DNA of 64,000 bases from Micavibrio sp. (lineage in GTDB: Bacteria > Pseudomonadota > Alphaproteobacteria > Micavibrionales > UBA9664). The translations under genes and the position numbers were made by a program. The stretch is taken from contig PAAR01000006.1 of assembly GCA_002699085.1 (NCBI GenBank), positions 49,063-113,062 of the forward strand, given 5' to 3'. The notes beneath the pieces are model-generated. The model worked only from the letters and a program-made list of their open reading frames with translations, ran no database searches and was not told the origin of the DNA. This document shows, piece by piece, positions 54,701 through 63,648 of this stretch (position 1 is its first letter; every line of letters starts with the position of its first letter).

Positions 54701-56520
54701 GATTAATTGGGGCGTTTAACCATCTGCATATTTTCTGTGATCCTGACCCGGATGCAGCCATCAGTTTTAAAGAGCGCAAGCGTTTATTTGAGAATGTGAT
54801 GGGCTGGGGTGAGTATAACACCAAGCTCTTATCAAAAGGCGGGATGATTTATTCACGCCATGATAAAGCGTTGAAATTAACACCACAGATCAAGACCCGT
54901 TTTGGTTTAACAAAAGACAGTGTATCGCCATCAGAATTAATGCAGGCGATGCTTAAAGCACAGACCGATCTTTTATGGTTTGGTGGCATTGGCACTTATT
55001 TGAAATCGGTGGATGAAAGTCATGCTGATGTGTCTGATAAGGCTAATGATGCTATTCGTGTGGATGCGTGGGAAGTTAAAGCGAAAGTGATCGGTGAAGG
55101 GGCTAATCTTGGTGTAACCCAAGGTGGCCGTATCGCCTTTGCCCAAGGTGGTGGTAAAATAAACACTGACTTTATTGATAATTCTGCTGGGGTGAATTGT
55201 TCTGACCAAGAGGTCAATATCAAGATTCTTTTACAATCAGCAATGAGTCTAAAAACCGATAAGCAAGTTAAAGAACGTAATAAATTATTAGAGAGTATGA
55301 CAGATGACGTGGCGGCGGCTGTGTTATCAAATAATTACCAGCAAACACAGGCGATTAGCTTGATGGAGCAGAATGTTCGTTCTGACTTTGCGTATTATTT
55401 ACGTCTTATCTCACAGCTTGAAAAACGGATTGAGCTTAATCGTAAATTAGAAAACCTCCCTGATATGGAAGAGGCGCAACAACGTCGTGATAATGGGGTT
55501 GATTTTGTGCGACCTGAGTTAGAGGTTATTTTCTGCTATGCGAAGATCATGTTCTATAATGAATTGCTCGAGAGTAATATTGCGGATTCAGATCAAGCTG
55601 ATGAATGGTTGATCCGATATTTCCCAGACACATTACAGAAGAAATATAAAAAGGATATTGAGAACCACTCCTTGCGCCGTGAGATTATTACGACACAAAT
55701 TACCAATTCTGTTGTTAATCGTTTAGGGCCAGCCTTTATTTATCGCTGTTCAGAGCGTACAGGGGCTAAAGCCGCTGATGTTGTGCGCGCTTATTTGATG
55801 GTGCGTCAGATCTGTGCGTTATCGCCCCTTTGGGATGAGATTGAAGCGCTGGACGGTAAGGTGCCAGCGCAGGCACAGCTGAAAGCCTTTAACGAGATAT
55901 TACATCTGGTTGAACATATGATGTTATGGTTACTAAGTCGCCCTTCACTCATGCGTAAAGAGGTTGAGGTGTTAGCATTCTTTGGCAAGGGTTATGAAGA
56001 ATTAGCAAAAATGATGCCTGCAGTCTTACCAAAAGATCTCAAAGACAATTACGGCAAGCGCTTTTTTGATTTCACACAGGCGGGTTTATCCGAAAGTTTG
56101 GCGCATAAGATTGCTTTGTGCCAGAACCTTGTGTCAGCGCCAGATATTCTAAATCTTTCGATGCGTTCTGGCCGTTCTGTTAAGCAGGTCACACAGGCTT
56201 ATTATAGTATTGGCGAAACACTTGATCTTGTCTGGTTACGTAATCAAGCACGCGCTATGGTCGTTCAGAATTCATGGGAAGAAGAGGCGTTGAATGGTTT
56301 AGTGGATGCGTTTTTTGAAAGCCAATCAGCGATTATCCATGAAGCTTTGGGTAAGAAATCAGGCGATGATATTGCTGCGGATATTATGCAATGGCTGAAG
56401 AAAAATGCGCATAATGTCGAATTATTTGAAATGCTGGTCGATGAAATGAAATCGGCGCAATCAATCTCATTGGCGATGTTGACGACTGTTGAAAAACGTT
56501 TGCGTGGGTTTTTACATTAA
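51706..56520 (+). CDS. NAD-specific glutamate dehydrogenase, large (180 kDa) type
   Basis: This large family (about 1,600 aa) deaminates glutamate to 2-oxoglutarate with NAD. The N-terminal half carries ACT-like domains ([46 protein letters not shown]). The catalytic part (about 780-1,170) shows [45 protein letters not shown] and [18 protein letters not shown]. A helical C-terminal domain follows. The start is uncertain: there is no ATG at the expected place, TTG 51706 has no ribosome-binding site, and ATG 51787 would shorten it by 27 residues. It can process glutamate from PutA. Confidence 0.93.
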   Translation: [1604 protein letters not shown]

Positions 56521-57422
56521 ACAAATAAAATTGCCAAAAGAATAAGCGCACCAAGGATAGCGTTTTTCTTGAAGTTGCTGAGTGCGCTGTCTTGGCTTGC
56601 TGGATCAAAATGCCATGCGATTATATAGGTGTAATAAGCTGGCAATAGTAAAACGATATAGTATAGAACACTCGCTTTGGCACTAATGCCAGCCATAATA
56701 AGAGCAATAAACATTGCACTATAAAAGCCAATAATCCAAAGCGGTCCATTTTTATCAAATAGGCGGGCTGTTGATTTAATATCAATCATGCGATCATCTT
56801 CTATATCTTGATAGGCATAGATGGTGTCGTAAGCCATTGTCCAGAGAAATCCTGCCAAATAAAGCCACAAAGCAGGTGGCTCAACAATACCTGTGACTGC
56901 TGCCCAAGAAATGAGGATGCCGATATTGAAAGTGATGCCCAAAAAAGCCTGTGGCCAAAAGGTAAAGCGTTTCATCAATGGATAGGCAATAACAAGGCTC
57001 ATTGAGAACAAGCCGATAATAATACTTAAGCCTGGTAGTTGCATCAGAATGAATAGGCCGATCAGCAATAAGCCAGTTAAAAAAGCAAATGCTTGTTTAA
57101 TGGATATTTGTCCGCTGGCAAGTGGTCTTTGCGCTGTTCTTTCAACTTTCTGGTCCAAATGGCGATCCCATAAATCGTTAATAACGCAACCAGCCCCACG
57201 CATAACGATTGAACCGATCACCATAAGGAAAATAATCCGTAAAGGCTCTAAACCGATTTGTAAAATACCATGAAGAGAGAAAAAGATACCCCATAAGCAC
57301 GGCAATAAAAGTAAGTAAATGCCTGTCGGGCGATCAATACGTGCCATAATGGCATAAGAGCGCATGGCTTCTGGTAAGCGTGCGACAATATCAAATCGTA
57401 TATCAGTGAAATTCTTATTCAT
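56517..57422 (-). CDS. ubiA: 4-hydroxybenzoate polyprenyltransferase
   Basis: UbiA attaches the polyprenyl chain to 4-hydroxybenzoate in ubiquinone synthesis, in the inner membrane. Both aspartate motifs are present: INDLWDRHLDQKVERTAQRPLASG and YAYQDIEDDRMIDIKSTARLF. Multiple hydrophobic helices fill the rest. I start at ATG 57422 (MNKNFTDIRFD); the longer ORF-track start runs into the divergent rsmE. About 301 aa, normal length. It overlaps the NAD-GDH stop by four bases. Confidence 0.94.
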   Translation of the reverse strand: MNKNFTDIRFDIVARLPEAMRSYAIMARIDRPTGIYLLLLPCLWGIFFSLHGILQIGLEPLRIIFLMVIGSIVMRGAGCVINDLWDRHLDQKVERTAQRPLASGQISIKQAFAFLTGLLLIGLFILMQLPGLSIIIGLFSMSLVIAYPLMKRFTFWPQAFLGITFNIGILISWAAVTGIVEPPALWLYLAGFLWTMAYDTIYAYQDIEDDRMIDIKSTARLFDKNGPLWIIGFYSAMFIALIMAGISAKASVLYYIVLLLPAYYTYIIAWHFDPASQDSALSNFKKNAILGALILLAILFV

Positions 57423-57505
57423 ATTGACTGGTTTTACCGTGTTACAGTGTCTTTGACAAGCGAAGATCCCTCGACTTGAGAGTTGGTAAGATTTATACTT
57501 TTTTG

Positions 57506-58240
57506 ATGACAAGTGAACACCAGCACCTTAGGCGTCTTTACGTTGACCAACCTCTTAAAGGCGTTATTGCTTTGAGAGACAACCAACATCATTATCTGCG
57601 CAACGTTTTACGTGTTGAGGTGGGTAATCTCATTCGTGTGTTTCACGTGAAACAAGGGGAGTTTCTGGCTGAAATTCAAGAGGTGAAGAAAAAAGAAACA
57701 CTTGTTCTCATTAAAGAGCAATTGCGCAAAGTCGTTGCAGATAGTCGCTGTGTGACATTAATTGCGCCGATCATTCATAAGGATCGCATGCAAATGATGA
57801 TTGAAAAGACAACAGAATTGGGTATGACGCATTTTCAGCCTATTACCTCGGCACGATCTGAAAACCATAAGGCTAAGCAGGATAAAATAGAAGCGTGGTT
57901 CATTGAGGCGGCCGAGCAGTCCGAGCGTTTAGATATTCCTGTTTTATTGCCCACAATCAGCTTTCAGCAAGCTGTGAGACAGTATAGGCAGATTTTAGTG
58001 GCTGTTGAGCGTCAAAATACCGCACCGCTTTTAGATGCCTTAAAAATGACAGAAAATAATGAGACAGTTAATGTAATGATTGGCCCTGCAGGTGGTTTTA
58101 CGGAGGAAGAAATGGCTTTTTTGAGTGAACAAGAGTCAGTGCAGGGTGTTTCATTAGGTGAAACAATTTTGCGGGTTGAAACAGCCGCTATTTATATGTT
58201 GTCGGTTATTAATGCTGTGCGAGCGATAAAAAACAACTGA
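57506..58240 (+). CDS. rsmE: 16S rRNA m3U1498 methyltransferase RsmE
   Basis: RsmE methylates U1498 of 16S rRNA. The N-terminal PUA-like part begins [34 protein letters not shown]. The SPOUT domain holds [46 protein letters not shown] and [16 protein letters not shown], the knotted SAM site. I prefer ATG 57506 (MTSEHQH) to the upstream TTG, though neither has a clear ribosome-binding site. 244 aa, normal. It is divergent from ubiA. Confidence 0.93.
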   Translation: MTSEHQHLRRLYVDQPLKGVIALRDNQHHYLRNVLRVEVGNLIRVFHVKQGEFLAEIQEVKKKETLVLIKEQLRKVVADSRCVTLIAPIIHKDRMQMMIEKTTELGMTHFQPITSARSENHKAKQDKIEAWFIEAAEQSERLDIPVLLPTISFQQAVRQYRQILVAVERQNTAPLLDALKMTENNETVNVMIGPAGGFTEEEMAFLSEQESVQGVSLGETILRVETAAIYMLSVINAVRAIKNN

Positions 58241-58280
58241 AGACCTTTTTCTACGCTCCGTTTCGTATTATATTATAGCT

Positions 58281-58610
58281 ATGGCAGATGACGATCATAA
58301 GCATGGCGAAGAAGACAAAGAGATTGGCATTTTGGTCAAAACCAGACCAAAAACTGGAAAGCCTTCTATGTATAAGGTTTTATTGCTGAATGATGATTAT
58401 ACGCCGATGGATTTTGTGATCCATGTTTTAGAAAAATTCTTCAATAAAACACGTCAAGAATCGACCGATATTATGTTGCATGTTCATCGTAAGGGAATGG
58501 GTCTATGTGGCGTTTTTACTTATGAAATTGCAGAAACGAAGGTTAATCAGGTGATGGATTTTGCTCGTACGAATGAGCAACCATTACAATGTACAATGGA
58601 AAAGGAATAA
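58281..58610 (+). CDS. clpS: ATP-dependent Clp protease adaptor ClpS
   Basis: ClpS recognises N-degron substrates and hands them to ClpA. The family core reads [27 protein letters not shown], then [25 protein letters not shown]. The flexible N-terminus ([14 protein letters not shown]) is typical. The length of 109 aa is normal. It lies 12 bases before clpA in the usual clpS-clpA order. Confidence 0.97.
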   Translation: MADDDHKHGEEDKEIGILVKTRPKTGKPSMYKVLLLNDDYTPMDFVIHVLEKFFNKTRQESTDIMLHVHRKGMGLCGVFTYEIAETKVNQVMDFARTNEQPLQCTMEKE

Positions 58611-58622
58611 GGATTATTCATT

Positions 58623-60935
58623 ATGTTGAGTAAAAAATTAGAAGAGACCTTACATCGTGCTTTAGAAATTGCCGCTGAAAGAGACCATGAGTTTGCGACA
58701 TTGGAACATCTTCTATTCGCCTTAATTGATGACCATGATGCACGGGCTGTGTTGCGAGCGTGCAATGTGTCGCTTGATTTGTTGAAAGAGCAGGTTGAGA
58801 CTTATGTTGATACACAGCTTGATAATCTCATTAACCCTGATATGACGGAAGCCCGTCCTACAACTGGGTTTCAGCGTGTTTTACAGCGTGCTGCCATCCA
58901 TGTTCAGTCCTCAGGGCGTGAAGAAGTAACAGGGGCGAATGTATTGGTGGCATTGTTTTCAGAGCGTGAATCACATGCGGTTTATTTCTTACAAGAACAT
59001 GATATGACCCGTTTTGATGCGGTAAATTATATCTCTCATGGTATTGCTAAAGTGGCAGGGATTTCTGATCCACGGATTGCTATGGGCGTTGAAGCTGAAG
59101 CCGATGGCCAAGGTATGCCTGCCGACGGTAAAGCATTGGAGGCTTATTGTGTTAATCTCAATAAAAAGGCGGCCGACGGTAAAATTGATAAATTGATTGG
59201 CCGTGAAAAAGAGATTGAGCGCACTGTACAAATTCTTTGTCGTCGGCAAAAAAATAACCCGCTTTATGTCGGTGATCCAGGTGTTGGTAAAACGGCTATT
59301 GCTGAAGGCTTAGCTAAACGGATTGTTGATGGTGATGTACCACCTGTTTTAAAAGAGGCGGTTGTTTATAGCCTTGATATGGGGGCTTTGTTAGCTGGTA
59401 CACGTTATCGTGGTGATTTTGAAGAGCGTTTAAAAATGGTCTTGAAAGAGATTAATCTTATTGAAGGTGCTGTTTTATTTATTGATGAAATTCATACTAT
59501 TATCGGCGCTGGAGCAACCTCTGGTGGAGCGATGGATGCCTCAAATCTACTAAAACCAGCGCTTTCAAATGGTACGTTAAAATGTATCGGTTCCACAACG
59601 TATAAAGAATATAGAAATCATTTTGAAAAAGACCGTGCGCTCGTTCGTCGTTTCCAAAAAATTGATGTGAATGAACCCTCTATTGAAGATGCTATCCTCA
59701 TTCTTGAAGGTGTTAAGGCTTATTACGAAAAGTACCATGATGTGAAATATTCACCAGAGGCGATCAAGTCGGCGGTTGAATTATCGGCCCGTTATATTGG
59801 TGACCGTAAATTGCCTGATAAAGCGATCGATGTGATAGACGAGGTTGGGGCTGCTCAACGCTTATTGCCAGAAGATAAACGTAAGAAAAACATTGAAGTA
59901 AGCGATATTGAAGCGATTGTCGCTTCGATTGCCCGCATTCCACCAAAAACGATTTCACAAACAGATCGTGAAGCAATACAAAATCTTGAGCGTGATCTAA
60001 AAACATTAGTCTTTGGCCAAGATGTGGCGATTAAAGCACTAGCTTCGGCGATTAAATTATCACGTGCTGGATTACGTGATGCCGAGAAACCAATTGGTTG
60101 TTATCTGTTCTCTGGTCCAACTGGGGTTGGTAAAACAGAAGTAACAAAGCAATTAGCGGCCAGTATGTCGATTGAATTGGTTCGCTTTGATATGTCTGAA
60201 TATATGGAGCGGCATTCAGTGTCACGTCTCATTGGGTCGCCACCCGGTTATGTGGGTTTTGACCAAGGGGGATTGCTCACGGATAAAATTGACCAAAACC
60301 CGCATTGTGTCTTGCTTTTGGACGAGATAGAGAAAGCGCATCCTGATTTGTTTAATATCTTATTGCAGGTCATGGATTACGGGAAACTCACGGATAATAA
60401 CGGTAAAGTCATTGATTTCCGCAATGTCATTTTGATTATGACGACCAATGCAGGGGCTACGAATATGGCTAAAGCCCCCATTGGGTTCTCGCAAGAATTT
60501 CGTGTTGGTGAAGATGAAGAAGCAATTAAAAATCTATTTACGCCAGAATTTCGTAATCGTCTGGATGCAGTTATTCCGTTTGCGCCACTTGATCCAAGCA
60601 CGATTGGTAAAGTGGTCGATAAATTCATTATGCAGCTTGAAGCTCAATTATCAGATCGTGATGTGAGTATTGAGCTAACCGCTGCGGCACAGCAGGAATT
60701 AGCAGAAAAAGGCTATGATCCAGCGATGGGTGCACGACCATTGGCACGCCTCATTCAAACACACATAAAACAGCCATTGGCTGAGGAATTGTTGTTCGGC
60801 CAATTACAATCTGGTGGCCATGTAGTTGTTGATTTTGTTAAAGGTGAGTATGTTTTTACTTTCCCGAAATTGAAGAAAAAAGAGAGTAAAATTTCCTTTT
60901 CTAAGAAGAATAAGCCGAAAGAAACAGTTAAGTAA
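58623..60935 (+). CDS. clpA: ATP-dependent Clp protease ATP-binding subunit ClpA
   Basis: ClpA unfolds proteins and feeds them to ClpP. After the N-domain (about 1-150: [29 protein letters not shown]) comes AAA module 1 with Walker A GDPGVGKT (about 218-225) and [18 protein letters not shown]. Module 2 has [15 protein letters not shown] and [24 protein letters not shown]. The ClpP-docking loop IGF is visible in PIGFSQEF. The length of 770 aa is normal. It follows clpS directly. Confidence 0.97.
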   Translation: MLSKKLEETLHRALEIAAERDHEFATLEHLLFALIDDHDARAVLRACNVSLDLLKEQVETYVDTQLDNLINPDMTEARPTTGFQRVLQRAAIHVQSSGREEVTGANVLVALFSERESHAVYFLQEHDMTRFDAVNYISHGIAKVAGISDPRIAMGVEAEADGQGMPADGKALEAYCVNLNKKAADGKIDKLIGREKEIERTVQILCRRQKNNPLYVGDPGVGKTAIAEGLAKRIVDGDVPPVLKEAVVYSLDMGALLAGTRYRGDFEERLKMVLKEINLIEGAVLFIDEIHTIIGAGATSGGAMDASNLLKPALSNGTLKCIGSTTYKEYRNHFEKDRALVRRFQKIDVNEPSIEDAILILEGVKAYYEKYHDVKYSPEAIKSAVELSARYIGDRKLPDKAIDVIDEVGAAQRLLPEDKRKKNIEVSDIEAIVASIARIPPKTISQTDREAIQNLERDLKTLVFGQDVAIKALASAIKLSRAGLRDAEKPIGCYLFSGPTGVGKTEVTKQLAASMSIELVRFDMSEYMERHSVSRLIGSPPGYVGFDQGGLLTDKIDQNPHCVLLLDEIEKAHPDLFNILLQVMDYGKLTDNNGKVIDFRNVILIMTTNAGATNMAKAPIGFSQEFRVGEDEEAIKNLFTPEFRNRLDAVIPFAPLDPSTIGKVVDKFIMQLEAQLSDRDVSIELTAAAQQELAEKGYDPAMGARPLARLIQTHIKQPLAEELLFGQLQSGGHVVVDFVKGEYVFTFPKLKKKESKISFSKKNKPKETVK

Positions 60936-60965
60936 TTATTCACCTTTAATCATTAGGATGAGACC

Positions 60966-61712
60966 ATGCATATCGTTTTGAGCTTTTTATTGTGTTTCTT
61001 TTTTACGATGTCTGTTGATGCTCAAGAGGCAGCAACCTCAGCCGATGTTGTACAAGGTCAGGTCGAAGAGCTCGGTTTATCTTTCTTGCGAGAGCAATCA
61101 GGTGTTGAGACTGTTGGTATGTCTTATTACAAGACAGCTAAAATACAGCCTGATTTTAAAGATTGGGCACAGCGCACAGATAAAATAAAGGAAACGCCCA
61201 TTTATGATCGTGAATTGGCGGCAACCTCTGAATTTAACCGCTTACAGAATAAATTTGCTAATTTTGAATCTGATACACCGATTATTATTCACGCCTCAAT
61301 TGATCTTAATCGTTACAGTGAACGGCAGGAAACATTGTTTTTGCCGTATTTTTATCCTGAGCTTTACTTTCCTTACGATGTGTACGGCATGCCTGTGGCT
61401 GTCTTAGTGCAAAATATAGATCGCTTTAGAGAGATTTACTTACCTGGAGCTGATGCTGAGACGATGTTTTCTAAGGCTGACGGTTCAACAAAGGCGCTTG
61501 TTGAGATAACTTTATTACCAATTCTGGCAGACCATGAGCGGACATTACAATTAGATCCTGAAGATAAAACAGGTTTTCATCCGATGTTGATGAAAGTAGC
61601 GCAAATGGCGATTTGGACGGTAAATGAGCCACAAATACCACTATGGGTTTGGCGTGACCCAGAATACAGCCCTAAAGAAGATAAAGAGCTACTTAATCTT
61701 TATAAAAAATAA
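60966..61712 (+). CDS. Exported protein of unknown function
   Basis: A signal peptide is clear: MHIVLSFLLCFFFTMSVDAQ, with probable cleavage after VDA. The mature part is soluble, with YPELYFPYDVYGMPVAVLVQNIDRFREIYLPG as the most conserved-looking stretch. I cannot name the family. It follows clpA by 30 bases, so co-transcription is possible. Its end overlaps the convergent regulator gene by 20 bases. Confidence 0.8.
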   Translation: MHIVLSFLLCFFFTMSVDAQEAATSADVVQGQVEELGLSFLREQSGVETVGMSYYKTAKIQPDFKDWAQRTDKIKETPIYDRELAATSEFNRLQNKFANFESDTPIIIHASIDLNRYSERQETLFLPYFYPELYFPYDVYGMPVAVLVQNIDRFREIYLPGADAETMFSKADGSTKALVEITLLPILADHERTLQLDPEDKTGFHPMLMKVAQMAIWTVNEPQIPLWVWRDPEYSPKEDKELLNLYKK

Positions 61713-62208
61713 GCTGATAGCCACCATTGGTTGTTAAAAGAATTTTCGGCTCATTGGGGTCTTGTTCAAGCTTTTGTCTTAGTCGATAAATATGCGTTTC
61801 AATCGTATGTGTGTCTAAATCAGCGCGCTGTCCCCAAACATGCTCCATTAAATAATTTTTACTTTGACCTTTTTTACCGCCATCAATTAAGCAAAGAAGA
61901 ATCTCAACTTCTTTCTGTGTAAGCATTTCTTTCTTTTCTTTAACGGATAAGGTCTGCATTTCAGGTGAAAATATTTTATCGTCTAAATGGTAGAGAAGCG
62001 GCTCTTTTCCTTCGTCTACCAGAGATTTTGCCATGTCTATTACTGCCCCTATACGGGCTGGGAGTGTAAGGCTTTTAAAATTATTCGTATTAATTTCTGT
62101 TAGCAGTATTTGGCGTGTTTCATCATCTATGGAGATTGAAAGCATGCCTTTATAGGGCGCTAAGGCGTTTTGTAGGGTTATAAGCTGGGTTTGGGCAATG
62201 TTTGGCAT
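61693..62208 (-). CDS. Winged-helix regulator, OmpR-type DNA-binding domain without classical receiver
   Basis: Residues about 88-168 form an OmpR/PhoB-like winged helix: KEMLTQKEVEILLCLIDGGKKGQSKNYLMEHVWGQRADLDTHTIETHIYRLRQKLEQDP, then ILLTTNGGYQLIF. The first 85 residues contain no phosphorylatable Asp arrangement of a receiver and resemble a short unknown domain. The target genes are unknown. It ends inside the convergent exported-protein gene (20-base overlap). Confidence 0.85.
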   Translation of the reverse strand: MPNIAQTQLITLQNALAPYKGMLSISIDDETRQILLTEINTNNFKSLTLPARIGAVIDMAKSLVDEGKEPLLYHLDDKIFSPEMQTLSVKEKKEMLTQKEVEILLCLIDGGKKGQSKNYLMEHVWGQRADLDTHTIETHIYRLRQKLEQDPNEPKILLTTNGGYQLIFYKD

Positions 62209-62269
62209 ATTGATTGCATTATAAGATGGTTAGAGGACTTTGCAAAGAAAAGAAGAAGGAAGAATAATC

Positions 62270-62671
62270 GTGACAACGCCCGCTATAACATATCATTCAG
62301 AGGTTATTACGCTTAAAACACAATCTGAGCGTTTTAAATCTGGTGCGGCTGTCCCCAAAGAAAGCTTTGATTACTACGCTAAACAAAATGAACTAAAATT
62401 TATTGATCTTGTCGATATCGTAAACCCTTTACAGCACATCCCTGTGGTTAATCATTTTTACCGTGAAGCAACAGGCGATGAGATTAAACCTGCTACTAAA
62501 ATACTCGGTGGCGGGCTTTTTGGTGGTGTTATAGGCATGGCTTCAGCAACAGCCAATGCCACAATAGAAGCACAAACAGGCAAAGATTTTACCAGTCATA
62601 TGCTTGATGGTGATTATTCAAGTTCAGATCAGGAAGGACATGTACATAACAATGCCAATCGTTATAATTAA
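62270..62671 (+). CDS. Hypothetical protein, 133 aa
   Basis: I choose GTG 62270 as the start (MTTPAITYHSEV...), since AAGGAAG stands about eight bases before it; the ORF-track TTG start has no such site. The protein has a glycine-rich, mildly hydrophobic stretch (KILGGGLFGGVIGMASATANA, about 87-107) that could form a short membrane hairpin, and a hydrophilic tail (SSDQEGHVHNNANRYN). No family was recognised. It is divergent from the regulator gene. Confidence 0.65.
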   Translation: MTTPAITYHSEVITLKTQSERFKSGAAVPKESFDYYAKQNELKFIDLVDIVNPLQHIPVVNHFYREATGDEIKPATKILGGGLFGGVIGMASATANATIEAQTGKDFTSHMLDGDYSSSDQEGHVHNNANRYN

Positions 62672-62677
62672 TCAAAT

Positions 62678-63376
62678 TCAGCTTAAATTCTCTTTTATAA
62701 AGGCATCAGTCCTCTGATTGGCCAGTGTTGCCGCCTCTTGGTCAAAATGTACGCCGTTCAGACGACTAAATGCGTGGTTTACACCTTTATAACTATGTGT
62801 GGTGACATCAGGCTTATCTGAGAGCCCTGCAATTATCTTAGCTTGAGCGTCTTTGGACACATATTCATCTTCCTCAGCGATATGCAGCATGAGTGGTTTT
62901 TGGATAGAGACTGACTCTCCGAGCATGCCGTCAATACCAACACCGTAATAGCTGACTGCGGCATCAATATCAGAGCGACAAGCCATCAAATACGTTAATT
63001 TGCCGCCTAAGCAATATCCTATTGTGCCGACTTTGCCATTGCAGCCTTCATCTTTACGGATGTAATCAAGTGTTGCTTTAAGATCAGTGATGCCAAGATC
63101 AATATCAAAACCGTTCATCAATTTGAACGCTTTGTCCCACTCTTCTTTTGATTGATCCGTGATATCAACACCAGGCTCTTGGCGCCAGAACAAATCAGGG
63201 GCAATAGCGATATAGCCTTTTTCAGCCCACGCATCACATTTTTTACGCATCTCGCCGTTTACGCCGAATATCTCTTGAACCATTATGAGGGCTGGTGCAT
63301 TTTTCGCTTTAGGGCGGGCAATATAGGCGTCGAATGACCCTGCGCCATCTGTTGCTTTAATTGTCACATAAGTCAT
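62678..63376 (-). CDS. Dienelactone hydrolase family protein
   Basis: This is an alpha/beta hydrolase with a cysteine nucleophile in GTIGYCLGGKLTYL (Cys122), EEDEYVSKDAQ with the candidate Asp, and KGVNHAFSR with the His. The N-terminal GAGSFDAYIARPKAKNAPALIMVQEIFGVN fits the family that hydrolyses dienelactones or related esters. The length of 232 aa is normal. The substrate is unknown. AAGGAG lies before the ATG. Confidence 0.92.
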   Translation of the reverse strand: MTYVTIKATDGAGSFDAYIARPKAKNAPALIMVQEIFGVNGEMRKKCDAWAEKGYIAIAPDLFWRQEPGVDITDQSKEEWDKAFKLMNGFDIDLGITDLKATLDYIRKDEGCNGKVGTIGYCLGGKLTYLMACRSDIDAAVSYYGVGIDGMLGESVSIQKPLMLHIAEEDEYVSKDAQAKIIAGLSDKPDVTTHSYKGVNHAFSRLNGVHFDQEAATLANQRTDAFIKENLS

Positions 63377-63423
63377 GGTATGATCTCCTTCAGAATTAAT
63401 TGGTTAGTAGAAAGATAGGTTTT

Positions 63424-63648
63424 ATGAAGTTCACAATCAACATTGAATGTACACCAGATGAGGCACGCGACTTTATGGGCTTGCCTGATCCTAAGATTAT
63501 TCAAGAGAAAATGTTCAAAGCAATGCAGGGAAAGGTTACAGATCTTCCAGCGGGCTGGGATGCATGGCAAGATATGCAAAAGATGATGTGGGATCAAATG
63601 GCGGCGGCGATGAATGCGCCTGCGGCTGACTCTAAAAGTAAAAAATAA
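63424..63648 (+). CDS. DUF6489-like small protein
   Basis: I start at ATG 63424 (MKFTINIECTPDEARDFMGLPD), not at the ORF-track start, because the N-terminal phrase matches from memory the small alphaproteobacterial family DUF6489 (MKVTINIDCTPEEAR-type). It is 74 aa, helical and rich in Met and Ala. The stop overlaps the mnmE start by one base (TAATG), so the two are coupled, which is the usual neighbourhood of this family. Confidence 0.8.
   Translation: MKFTINIECTPDEARDFMGLPDPKIIQEKMFKAMQGKVTDLPAGWDAWQDMQKMMWDQMAAAMNAPAADSKSKK

Noticed and set aside
57440-57490. Possible further copy of the 19968-type palindrome (AGATCCCTCGACTT) between ubiA and rsmE
   Set aside because: Only a short stretch matches and the paired arm is missing; mentioned only as a possible remnant.
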